Positions 16,667 through 23,962 of a DNA stretch of 64,000 bases are shown here, one piece after another (position 1 is the stretch's first letter; the number at the start of each line of letters is the position of its first letter). Under the pieces are notes generated by a model. The model was given only the letters and a program-made list of their open reading frames with translations, ran no database searches and was not told where the DNA came from. Made by a program: the position numbers and the translations under genes. Source of the stretch: Arthrobacter sp. AFG7.2 (GTDB taxonomy: Bacteria > Actinomycetota > Actinomycetes > Actinomycetales > Micrococcaceae); assembly GCF_002892835.1 (NCBI RefSeq), contig NZ_PJMB01000005.1:248001-312000 (forward strand), in the 5' to 3' direction.

Positions 16667-17116
16667 TCAGAGCCCGGGGCGCAACCCGATCATGCCGAAG
16701 ACAGGCACCATTTGCCGTGAACCTGGCAAGTCCGCTATCACCACAGAATCCAGCTCGCGGTAGAAGGCTTCGCGGGCCCGCGACAAGGCTGAGCGGAGCT
16801 TGCATTCATTGATCAGCGGACAGTTCCCGCCAGGAGCCACGCATTCTGCTGCATCGGTTCGGGTATCGAGCTGGCGGAGTACCTGTCCCACTGTTGCACG
16901 TCGACCGGCAGTGCTGAGGCGGGAGCCGCCTGTCCTGCCGCGCACCACCTCGATCAGGCCCAGGCTGCGCAGCTTTGCCATGGCTTTGCTGACATGGTTG
17001 TAGGGGGTTCCTACTGAATCTGCAATGTTCTGCGTCGTCAGCAGGGCATCGCCCGGCGCCGCTGCAAGCACCATCAGGGCACGCAGGCTGACGTCGGCGA
17101 AGGCGTTGATCTTCAT
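16667..17116 (-). CDS. nsrR: Rrf2-family nitric-oxide-sensing repressor NsrR
   Basis: A 149-residue Rrf2 protein with an N-terminal winged helix (MKINAFADVSLRALMVLA...IADSVGTPYNHVSKAMAKLRSLGLIEVVRGRTGG) and three cysteines in CVAPGGNC-PLINEC (C-x6-C-x5-C), the Fe-S ligands of NsrR. NO destroys the cluster and releases the repressor. The ATG at 17116 begins the conserved N-terminus; the frame stays open upstream but that part overlaps the neighbouring gene. It lies upstream of hmp on the same strand, but 231 bases and a separate promoter intervene. Confidence 0.93.
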   Translation of the reverse strand: MKINAFADVSLRALMVLAAAPGDALLTTQNIADSVGTPYNHVSKAMAKLRSLGLIEVVRGRTGGSRLSTAGRRATVGQVLRQLDTRTDAAECVAPGGNCPLINECKLRSALSRAREAFYRELDSVVIADLPGSRQMVPVFGMIGLRPGL

Positions 17117-17129
17117 GCGCGAATGCGGT

Positions 17130-17633
17130 CTAGTCCACCCAGATGGCGGGCTCGCTGGCGTCTGCCGCCAGCTCACCAAACTCCCACGTCTGCGTCCCGG
17201 CATTGGCCGCGTAAGGGAGCACGGCGGCGAAGACAGAGCCGTCGCGGTGCTCGGTAGCCACGTGAATGGCGTCCGAGTCCTCCTCAACCAGCAGGATGTC
17301 ACAGACGACGGCGGCTGCCCGGAAATCCTCCCTGTTCTGCCGCAGCAGGGCAGTGAGGTCACTGATCATGGCGTCGGCGTCGAAGTCGCCGTCGGAACCC
17401 TCGGCGGCGTCTGCCGGCGATACTGCCACCAGCCGCACCTCGCCGTCGTTCTGTACGGTCAGGGCGAAGGGCAGGAAGCCACCGTTGCGTTGGAGCTGCT
17501 CCTGGGCTGCGCTCACGCCCGTGCCCAGAAGATTTTCCAGGTCGGTAGCAGTGCCGTCGGGCACTGAGTCCCGCCATGGTTCCTGGTGCCCCGCGCCCTG
17601 TTGTTCGGCAGCAGGCCCGGTACTCCCGGTCAT
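17130..17633 (-). CDS. Conserved hypothetical acidic protein
   Basis: Not recognised. A 167-residue soluble acidic protein without signal peptide or membrane segment. It begins with a Gly/Ser/Gln-rich stretch of about 25 residues, followed by a compact alpha/beta region: LENLLGTGVSAAQEQLQRNGGFLPFALTV, then strands such as EVRLVAVSP and FRAAAVVCDILLVEEDSDAIHVATEHRDG. It ends in acidic EPAIWVD. The ATG is 5 bases after the phosphomannomutase stop, so it is probably translated from the same message, and its own stop is 13 bases from nsrR. Confidence 0.75.
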   Translation of the reverse strand: MTGSTGPAAEQQGAGHQEPWRDSVPDGTATDLENLLGTGVSAAQEQLQRNGGFLPFALTVQNDGEVRLVAVSPADAAEGSDGDFDADAMISDLTALLRQNREDFRAAAVVCDILLVEEDSDAIHVATEHRDGSVFAAVLPYAANAGTQTWEFGELAADASEPAIWVD

Positions 17634-17638
17634 TCCGC

Positions 17639-19057
17639 CTACGCCCGGACCTTGGCCAGGACGCGGTCCCGGATGCGTTCCATGGTGGCGCGGTCCGTCG
17701 CTTCCGCATTCAGCCGGAGGAAGGGTTCCGTGTTGGAGGGGCGGAGGTTGAACCAGTAGCTGCCGTCGTTGGCTGTGAAAGTGCTGCCGTCCAGGGTGTC
17801 GATGGTGATGTCATCAGCAGCGAAATCTGCGCGCACACGTTCGACGGCGGCCGGCTTGTCATCCACCTCCGAATTGATCTCGCCGGAGCTGACGTAGGGC
17901 TCGTATTCGCGGCCCAGCTCGGACAGCGGCCCGTCCTGTTCCCCCAGGGCAGCGAGGACATGCATGGCAGCCAGCATGCCCGTGTCCGCGTTCCAGAAGT
18001 CGCGGAAGTAGAAGTGGGCCGAGTGTTCTCCGCCGAACACCGCAGCTTCCTCCGCCATGACCGCCTTGATGAAGGAATGGCCCACACGGGTACGCACTGC
18101 ACGGCCGCCGTCGTGCTCTACAAGTTCGGCAACGGCGCGCGAGGTGAGGAGGTTGTGGATGATCGTAGGCCTGGCTTCACCCTGTGCCTTGGCTCGGGCA
18201 ATCTCGCGGCGTGCCACCATTCCCGTAATGGCCGACGGGGAGACGGGGTCACCCTTCTCGTCGACCACGAAGCAGCGGTCGGCGTCGCCGTCGAAAGCCA
18301 GCCCGATGTCTGCGCCGTGCTCCACCACTGCAGCCTGCAGGTCGCGGAGGTTCTCCGGCTCCAGGGGGTTGGCGGGGTGGTTGGGGAAGGAACCGTCCAG
18401 CTCGAAGTACAGGGGAATGATGTCCAGTGGCAGCTTGGGGAGCAGGGTGTCGCCCAGTACTGCCGGAGTGGTGAGGCCGGCCATTCCGTTGCCTGCGTCC
18501 ACGACGACCTTCAGTGGCCGGGAGGTGGAGAGGTCCACCAGCTTGCGAAGGTACTCGGAGTAGTCCTTGAGCACATCGCGGACGCTGATCTGCCCGCGCT
18601 GTCCGGCAACTGGCATGGAGCCCTCATTCAGGTACTGCTCAGCCAGCGCCTGGATATCTTTGAGTCCAGTTTCGGACGAGATGGGCACGGCACCGGCCTT
18701 GGACATCTTGATGCCGTTGTAACCGGCGGGGTTGTGGCTGGCCGTGAAGGTGGCGCCGGCACGGTTCAGGTATCCGCAGGCGAAGTAAAGCTCGTCAGTG
18801 GAGATCAGGTCCAGGAGCTCAACGTTGGCCCCGCGGGTGACTGCGCCGTTGGCAAAAGCCTTGCTGAAATCCGGGGAGGACGGACGCATGTCGCCGCCCA
18901 CCAGGATGGTCTGGCCCTCGAGTTGGAGGACGTCCACGAACGCGGCTCCCACGGCTTCGACGATTTCGGCGGTGATGGACTCGCCCACGATGCCCCGGAC
19001 GTCGTACGCCTTGAAGGATGCCGAAAGGTCAAAAGCCGTTGTCTGTTCGCTAGTCAC
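17639..19057 (-). CDS. manB: Phosphomannomutase/phosphoglucomutase
   Basis: Interconverts mannose-6-P (or glucose-6-P) and the 1-phosphate for nucleotide-sugar and glycan synthesis. The 472-residue alpha-D-phosphohexomutase has four domains: N-terminal FKAYDVRGIVG, catalytic phosphoserine loop TASHNPAGYNGIKM, metal-binding loop AFDGDADRCF, sugar loop GEHSAHFYFRDF, and C-terminal phosphate loop RPSNTEPFLRLN. The start GTG 19057 (MTSEQTTAFDL) precedes the conserved region directly; the long open extension upstream runs antisense into recQ and is not coding. A weak AAG-rich ribosome site is visible. Confidence 0.94.
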   Translation of the reverse strand: MTSEQTTAFDLSASFKAYDVRGIVGESITAEIVEAVGAAFVDVLQLEGQTILVGGDMRPSSPDFSKAFANGAVTRGANVELLDLISTDELYFACGYLNRAGATFTASHNPAGYNGIKMSKAGAVPISSETGLKDIQALAEQYLNEGSMPVAGQRGQISVRDVLKDYSEYLRKLVDLSTSRPLKVVVDAGNGMAGLTTPAVLGDTLLPKLPLDIIPLYFELDGSFPNHPANPLEPENLRDLQAAVVEHGADIGLAFDGDADRCFVVDEKGDPVSPSAITGMVARREIARAKAQGEARPTIIHNLLTSRAVAELVEHDGGRAVRTRVGHSFIKAVMAEEAAVFGGEHSAHFYFRDFWNADTGMLAAMHVLAALGEQDGPLSELGREYEPYVSSGEINSEVDDKPAAVERVRADFAADDITIDTLDGSTFTANDGSYWFNLRPSNTEPFLRLNAEATDRATMERIRDRVLAKVRA

Positions 19058-19216
19058 GGGCTTTATCTTACGGTGCAGCCGGAGTCCGGCAATTGCGGGA
19101 GGGCTATGTTTGTGGATAAACACATCCGGGGTGAACAGATTCGCGGGCTCTGTGTCGAAATCCACATGGCAGCCGCAGTGCTCCTGAGTGTCGGAGGCGG
19201 CTGGGATACTGAACCA

Positions 19217-21406
19217 ATGGTCGATAACCAGCACGCCACAGTACTTTCCCAGCCGGCAGCCACTGACTTGCCTTTCCCGGCAGCAACACACACGCAGGCA
19301 CTTGCCGTTCTTCGCGAGCTCGTGGGCAACCCGGAGGCGGGCTTCCACGAGGGGCAGTTTGAAGCCATCGAGGCATTGGTCGACGGCGGCCGGCGGGCAT
19401 TGGTGGTCCAGCGCACCGGCTGGGGGAAGTCGGCAGTCTATTTCGTGGCTTCCCTGCTGCTGCGGCGCCGGGGCGCCGGGCCCACCCTCATTGTGTCGCC
19501 ACTCCTCGCCCTGATGCGGGACCAGGTGGCTGCGGCTGCCCGGGCGGGGGTCCGGGCGGTGGCCATCAACTCCGCCAACCAGCTGGAGTGGGACAACGTG
19601 CGCGAACAGCTCGCGACTGACCAGGTGGACGTCCTGCTGGTTTCTCCGGAACGGCTGACCAACCCGTCCTTCCGGGAAAACCAGCTGCCCGAGCTGATCC
19701 GGCGGACCGGGCTGCTGGTGGTTGACGAGGCCCACTGCATTTCTGACTGGGGCCACGACTTCCGCCCCGACTACCGCAGGATCGCGGACCTGATCACCCA
19801 GCTCCCGGACACGGTCCCAGTCCTCGCCACTACGGCCACTGCGAACTCACGGGTAGTGCATGACATCGAAGAGCAGCTTGGAGCCGGTGTCCTCACTATC
19901 CGAGGGGCCCTTGGCAGGGATTCGTTACGGCTTGGTGTCCTGTCCCTCCCTGACGCGAAACAGCGGCTGGGCTGGCTGCTGACGCACCTGGCCGACCTTC
20001 CGGGCAGCGGAATCATCTACACCTTGACAGTGTCCGCGGCGGAGGACACTGCCCGGTTACTGGCAGAGGCGGGACACGAAGTGCTCGCCTACACCGGCCG
20101 CACCGACCCCGCAGACAGAGAACGGGCAGAGCAGCTGCTGAAGGATAACCAGGTCAAGGCGCTGGTTGCGACCTCCGCGCTGGGCATGGGTTTCGACAAA
20201 CCCGACCTGGGCTTCGTGGTCCACCTCGGGGCGCCCTCCTCGCCGGTGGCCTACTACCAGCAGGTGGGGCGTGCGGGGCGTGGTGCCGCCAACGCCGATG
20301 TCCTGCTGCTTCCCGGCGCGGAGGACCGCGATATCTGGCAGTATTTCGCCACCGCATCCATGCCTTCCGAAGAGAAGGCAGCGGCCGTCCTCACCGCCCT
20401 GGCTGAAGCGGGCACTGCGCTCTCGACTGTTGCCCTTGAAGCCAGGGTTGACCTCCGCCGCACTCCGCTTGAACTGTTGCTTAAAGTCCTCTCCGTGGAC
20501 GGCGCGGTGGAGCGGGTGGGCGGCGGGTGGCGGTCCACCGGCCAGCCCTGGAATTACGATGCGGAGCGGTATCAGCGGATCTCGGAAGCCCGCGTGGACG
20601 AGCAGGACTCCATGGTGATTTACCAGGACACCGCGGGCTGCCGGATGGAGTACATCACCTCAGTACTTGACGACGAGACGGCCCATCCGTGTGGCCGCTG
20701 CGACAACTGCGCCGGGCAGTGGTTCCGCGCGGACATTGCTGAACAGGCCACGGCCGCTGCCAGCCAGACCCTCAGCCGGGCCGGCGGTGTGCTCGAGGCG
20801 CGGCTGCAGTGGCCCAGTGGAATGGACCGGTTGGGCGTTCCCGTGAAGGGAAAGCTCAAAACCGGCGAGGGACTCTCAGAGGGGCGCGTCCTGGCAAGGC
20901 TGACGGATCTTGGCTGGGGCGGTGCCCTCCGGGAACTGTTTGCGGCCGGTGCCGCGGACCGGCCGGTTGATCCGGGCATGCTGCAGGCCTGCGTACAGGT
21001 CCTGCGTGAGTGGGGCACTGGCGATTCACGCAATCCCGGCTGGAGCGGTGCGGGGCGGCCGGCTGCCATCGTCAGTGTCCCCTCCCGCGGCAAGCCCGTG
21101 CTGGTGGGGTCCCTGGCGCGGGGGATTTCCGAGATTGGCCGCATTCCGTACCTGGGCGAGCTTCAGTTGGCTCACGGCGGTCCCACGGGGAGCCGTGGCG
21201 GCAACAGTGCCTACCGCCTGGCAGGAGTGTGGGACCGCCTGGTGGTGGGCCCCGAACTTGAGTCTGCGCTGGGAACCTTGCAGGGCGGCGTGATGCTGAT
21301 AGACGACATCGTGGACAGCAGGTGGACACTCACGGTGGCTGGCAGGGCCCTTCGCCAGGCGGGTGCGGGAGCTGTCCTTCCGCTGGTGCTTGCCCAGGCA
21401 GGCTGA
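19217..21406 (+). CDS. recQ: RecQ-like DNA helicase with C-terminal phosphoribosyltransferase-like domain
   Basis: A 729-residue superfamily-2 helicase. Motif I is QRTGWGKSAVYF, motif II VVDEAHCISDWGHDFRPDYR, motif III ATTATA, and motif VI QVGRAGRG; four cysteines of the zinc site are in GCRMEYI and HPCGRCDNC. There is no HRDC domain. Instead the last 100 residues contain VLVGSLARGISEIGR and a type-I PRTase-like loop MLIDDIVDSRWTLTVAG. This layout matches the mycobacterial RqlH type. ATG 19217 lies shortly before the conserved part; the reading frame continues far upstream but antisense to manB. Confidence 0.9.
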   Translation: MVDNQHATVLSQPAATDLPFPAATHTQALAVLRELVGNPEAGFHEGQFEAIEALVDGGRRALVVQRTGWGKSAVYFVASLLLRRRGAGPTLIVSPLLALMRDQVAAAARAGVRAVAINSANQLEWDNVREQLATDQVDVLLVSPERLTNPSFRENQLPELIRRTGLLVVDEAHCISDWGHDFRPDYRRIADLITQLPDTVPVLATTATANSRVVHDIEEQLGAGVLTIRGALGRDSLRLGVLSLPDAKQRLGWLLTHLADLPGSGIIYTLTVSAAEDTARLLAEAGHEVLAYTGRTDPADRERAEQLLKDNQVKALVATSALGMGFDKPDLGFVVHLGAPSSPVAYYQQVGRAGRGAANADVLLLPGAEDRDIWQYFATASMPSEEKAAAVLTALAEAGTALSTVALEARVDLRRTPLELLLKVLSVDGAVERVGGGWRSTGQPWNYDAERYQRISEARVDEQDSMVIYQDTAGCRMEYITSVLDDETAHPCGRCDNCAGQWFRADIAEQATAAASQTLSRAGGVLEARLQWPSGMDRLGVPVKGKLKTGEGLSEGRVLARLTDLGWGGALRELFAAGAADRPVDPGMLQACVQVLREWGTGDSRNPGWSGAGRPAAIVSVPSRGKPVLVGSLARGISEIGRIPYLGELQLAHGGPTGSRGGNSAYRLAGVWDRLVVGPELESALGTLQGGVMLIDDIVDSRWTLTVAGRALRQAGAGAVLPLVLAQAG

Positions 21407-21507
21407 TAGCGGCCGCCCGGGCCACGCGGGCACGAGAGCTGATGCCTGGCTCCCCGGCTGCTGGCATAGCAAGCCGGTGCGGTCCTTCCGGGGCAGGCCG
21501 GCTGGGG

Positions 21508-22941
21508 TCAGGCCCGCTGCATCCTGCGCCGGCTGACTTCCGCGCCGGCATGCCGCGGCAGGAACAGGCTGTCTGCCGTGCTGGCCAGCATCAGCACCGC
21601 CATGGCGAGGAATGCGCCGCGGAAAGGGCCGGCGGCGTCCTGGGGGAACGCGTCGAATCCTTCGAACAGCCGGATCAACAGGGCTCCCACGGCGATGCCG
21701 GCAGCAGCGGCGAGCTGGACCAGGGTCGCAGAAACGGTGTTCGCCGACGTGAGCTGGGCAGGCTCGATGTCCGCGTACTGCACCGAGGCATAGGCCGAGA
21801 AACCAATGGAGCGAAAGGCGCCGCTGCATACCAGCAGGGCGAAGGTCAACGGCTCGGGGGTGTCTGCGGTCAGCAGGGCGCAAAGGGCGAAGGTCAGGGC
21901 AGAGGCCAGCGACGCAAAGATGAGCATCGGCTTGAAGCCAAACCGGCGGATCAGGGGAGTGGTCGCGGGCTTGATGCCAATGTTGCCGATAAAGACTGCA
22001 GCCACCATGGCCCCGGCATGCAGCGGGGACCAGCCGAACCCGGCCTGGAACATCAGCGGCAGCAGGAACGGGACGGAACTGATGGTCAGCCGGTAGGCAA
22101 ACCCCCCGGTAGCCATCGCCCTGAACGTGCGGGTGCTGAAAACCCCCAGGTCAAACAGCGGATTCCGGGTCCGGCGCATCCAGAACATTGCCCCCGTAAC
22201 AGCCACTGCACCCGCACCTGCACTCAGGCCCGCCCACGGAGTGTCGGGATGGGTGCTGGCGAGTTCGAGTCCCACCACCAGGGCCCCCACACCGAGCGTC
22301 GTGAGGGACAGCCCCAGCCAATCAAGCCGCCGGCGGCCGTCGCCCGCTGTTGCGGGGACCAGGCGGAGTGCTGCCAGGAATGCGGCCGCACCCAGCGGAA
22401 GGTTGACCAGGAAGATCCAGTGCCAGGACAGGTACGTGGTCAGGGCCCCGCCCACCAACGGGGCCAGGACCGGCGCGAGGAGCCCCGGCCACACCAGAAA
22501 CGCCGTGGCGCGGAGCAGTTCCGCCTTGGGCGTCCCGCGCAGCACCAGGAGGGTTCCCACCGGAACCATCATGGCGCCGCCGAACCCCTGCGCAATCCTG
22601 CTCAATGTCAGCCCGGCCAGGTCCTGGCTTAGCGAGCAGGCAAGGGACGCAATGGTGAAGATCGCAATGGCAAGGCAAAAGATCCGGCGGGCACCGAACC
22701 TTTCAGCCAGCCACCCGCTCAGCGGAATTCCCATTGCAACAGTCAGCAGGTATGCCGTCATCGTGATGTTCACGTCCGCGGCAGGAACGTTGAAATCGGC
22801 AGCGATGTTGGGGATCGCCGTGGTGAGCACGGTGCCGTCCAGGAACTCCATAAAGAAGGTGGCCGCCACCAGAAGTGCCAGGCGGGGGCTCCATGCTTCC
22901 GTTGTGCCGGATACCTCATCCGTCGTGTTGCTTGCTGCCAT
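21508..22941 (-). CDS. MFS transporter, DHA2-like multidrug exporter family
   Basis: A 477-residue major facilitator protein. The first TM region carries LLVAATFFMEFLDGTVLTTAIPNIA, typical of DHA2/EmrB-QacA drug exporters, followed by GWLAERFGARRIF (motif A) and RIAQGFGGAMMVPVGTLLVLR (motif B region). Hydrophobic segments continue almost without break to the C-terminus; about 12-14 TM helices. The substrate cannot be predicted. ATG 22941 begins just before the first TM and is preceded by AGGAT; the extension upstream runs over a tRNA gene and is not coding. It converges on recQ. Confidence 0.9.
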   Translation of the reverse strand: MAASNTTDEVSGTTEAWSPRLALLVAATFFMEFLDGTVLTTAIPNIAADFNVPAADVNITMTAYLLTVAMGIPLSGWLAERFGARRIFCLAIAIFTIASLACSLSQDLAGLTLSRIAQGFGGAMMVPVGTLLVLRGTPKAELLRATAFLVWPGLLAPVLAPLVGGALTTYLSWHWIFLVNLPLGAAAFLAALRLVPATAGDGRRRLDWLGLSLTTLGVGALVVGLELASTHPDTPWAGLSAGAGAVAVTGAMFWMRRTRNPLFDLGVFSTRTFRAMATGGFAYRLTISSVPFLLPLMFQAGFGWSPLHAGAMVAAVFIGNIGIKPATTPLIRRFGFKPMLIFASLASALTFALCALLTADTPEPLTFALLVCSGAFRSIGFSAYASVQYADIEPAQLTSANTVSATLVQLAAAAGIAVGALLIRLFEGFDAFPQDAAGPFRGAFLAMAVLMLASTADSLFLPRHAGAEVSRRRMQRA

Positions 22942-23162
22942 CCGATCATCCTGCCACCGGCCGAACATGCGGTGCGCCCGGTGTCCGTACCACGGACGGG
23001 ACACGACAGGCGAGATACCACGCACGGGATATGCCGGATGAGGAGTGACAGGCAGGACGCCGCGCTCCCAAGACGCCAACAGGGTGGCGTTGGGGGCATC
23101 TCCGTACAGCCGTGGAGAACGTGCTGCCCGGGGGCTCCAGGTGGAAGGGGTGCCGGGAACGC

Positions 23163-23189
23163 AAAAGGCCCCGGTCCAGGACCGGGGCC
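23163..23189 (-). terminator. Rho-independent terminator of tRNA-Ser(GCT)
   Basis: Inverted repeat GGCCCCGGTCC-A-GGACCGGGGCC (23167-23189), followed on the minus strand by TTTTGC. It starts 6 bases after the 3' end of the tRNA gene. Confidence 0.85.
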
Positions 23190-23194
23190 AAACG

Positions 23195-23282
23195 CGGAGA
23201 CGGGGGGATTTGAACCCCCGGTGGAGTTGTGCCCCACACTTCATTAGCAGTGAAGCCCATTCGGCCGCTCTGGCACGTCTCC
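23195..23282 (-). tRNA. tRNA-Ser (anticodon GCT)
   Basis: An 88-base minus-strand class-II tRNA. Acceptor stem GGAGACG pairs with CGTCTCC, with discriminator G. The anticodon stem CTTCA/TGAAG closes loop CTGCTAA with anticodon GCT. A long variable arm follows (GTGGGGCACAACTCCAC), and the T-arm contains GGTTCAAATCC. CCA is not encoded. It decodes AGC/AGU. Confidence 0.97.
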
Positions 23283-23384
23283 AATTGCTATTCCTAGCCC
23301 ACCAAGGATACGCAGAAGCGGCCATGCAGTGCAAAACGGACCGCCTGGCCGCATAGTGCAGTCCCCGATCGTCCGCCGGGGACG

Positions 23385-23909
23385 TCACGGGGAGGTCTGC
23401 CCATCGCGGATCATCCTGATTTCGCGGAGGTGCTCCCACTCCGGGATTAGGTCCGCGGCGCCGTCGGGTTCGAAGCCGAAGTGCCGGTAGAAGCCGATGG
23501 CCCGCACGTTGTCCGCGGCCACCCACAGGCTTGCCGCACTGGTGCCCAAGGCTGCTTCGAGGAGGCGGCGCCCCAACCCCAGCCCCTGGTGTGAAGCCAG
23601 CAGATAGAGCCCCCACAATTCAAGGTCCCCGCACGACGGCGGCGGAACGGCGTGTGGTGCTTCCCCGGTCGGCATGCGGTGGACTCCGGCGAATCCAACA
23701 ACAGCGCCGTCGTCGCAGGCCACCCATACAACGGCCGGATCCGGCCGTTCCAGCAGGTGGCGCCAGAGCGGGAGCCGGTCAGCAGGGACCCGGGAGGCGA
23801 GGAAGCCGTCGGAGAGCATCCCCCGGTAGGTCTCCTGCCAGCAGCGGACATGGATTTCCGCCAGCCGTTCAACATCAAAAGCCTCCGCCGGCCGCAGGAC
23901 CAGGCTCAC
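23385..23909 (-). CDS. GNAT-family N-acetyltransferase
   Basis: A 174-residue acetyltransferase: LVLRPAEAFDVERLAEIHVRCWQETYRG at the start, a core strand VVGFAGV, the acetyl-CoA loop LLASHQGLGLGRRLLEAAL (Q/R-x2-G-x-G/A type) and the C-terminal NVRAIGFYRHFGFEPDG. The acceptor substrate is unknown. The only in-frame start next to the conserved body is GTG 23909, which lies in the last copy of a 17-18 bp tandem repeat and overlaps the stop of a short leader frame by GTGA. It is downstream of the oligopeptidase gene and likely co-transcribed and translationally coupled to it. Confidence 0.85.
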   Translation of the reverse strand: MSLVLRPAEAFDVERLAEIHVRCWQETYRGMLSDGFLASRVPADRLPLWRHLLERPDPAVVWVACDDGAVVGFAGVHRMPTGEAPHAVPPPSCGDLELWGLYLLASHQGLGLGRRLLEAALGTSAASLWVAADNVRAIGFYRHFGFEPDGAADLIPEWEHLREIRMIRDGQTSP

Positions 23910-23961
23910 CGCAGGACCAGGCTCACCGCAGGACCCGGGCTCACCGCAGGACCCGGGCTCA
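23892..23961. repeat. Tandem repeat, four units of 17, 17, 18 and 18 bp, over the GNAT start
   Basis: Units: 23892-23908 and 23909-23925 (CCGCAGGACCAGGCTCA, 17 bp each), then 23926-23943 and 23944-23961 (CCGCAGGACCCGGGCTCA, 18 bp each). On the minus strand each unit carries a GTGAGC (the last ATGAGC), so each copy duplicates a possible start codon. The 17-bp units shift the frame and the 18-bp units do not. Confidence 0.85.
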
Positions 23962-23962
23962 T
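23906..23962 (-). CDS. Possible 18-residue leader peptide coupling oligopeptidase and GNAT genes
   Basis: ATG 23962 overlaps the oligopeptidase stop (ATGA). Its frame runs 18 codons through the tandem repeat (MSPGPAVSPGPAVSLVLR) and stops at a TGA that overlaps the GNAT GTG start (GTGA). Ribosomes ending the oligopeptidase could restart twice and reach the GNAT gene. No separate ribosome site is visible. It may instead simply be a side effect of repeat expansion. Confidence 0.4.
   Translation of the reverse strand: MSPGPAVSPGPAVSLVLR

Noticed and set aside
17639..19756. 705-codon version of the phosphomannomutase
   Set aside because: The extra N-terminal part runs antisense into recQ; the family N-terminus begins at GTG 19057.
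17576..21406. 1276-codon version of the RecQ protein
   Set aside because: The first ~547 codons are antisense to manB; helicase homology starts just after ATG 19217.
23892..23961. Tandem repeats as a CRISPR array
   Set aside because: Units are contiguous with no spacers and overlap coding sequence.
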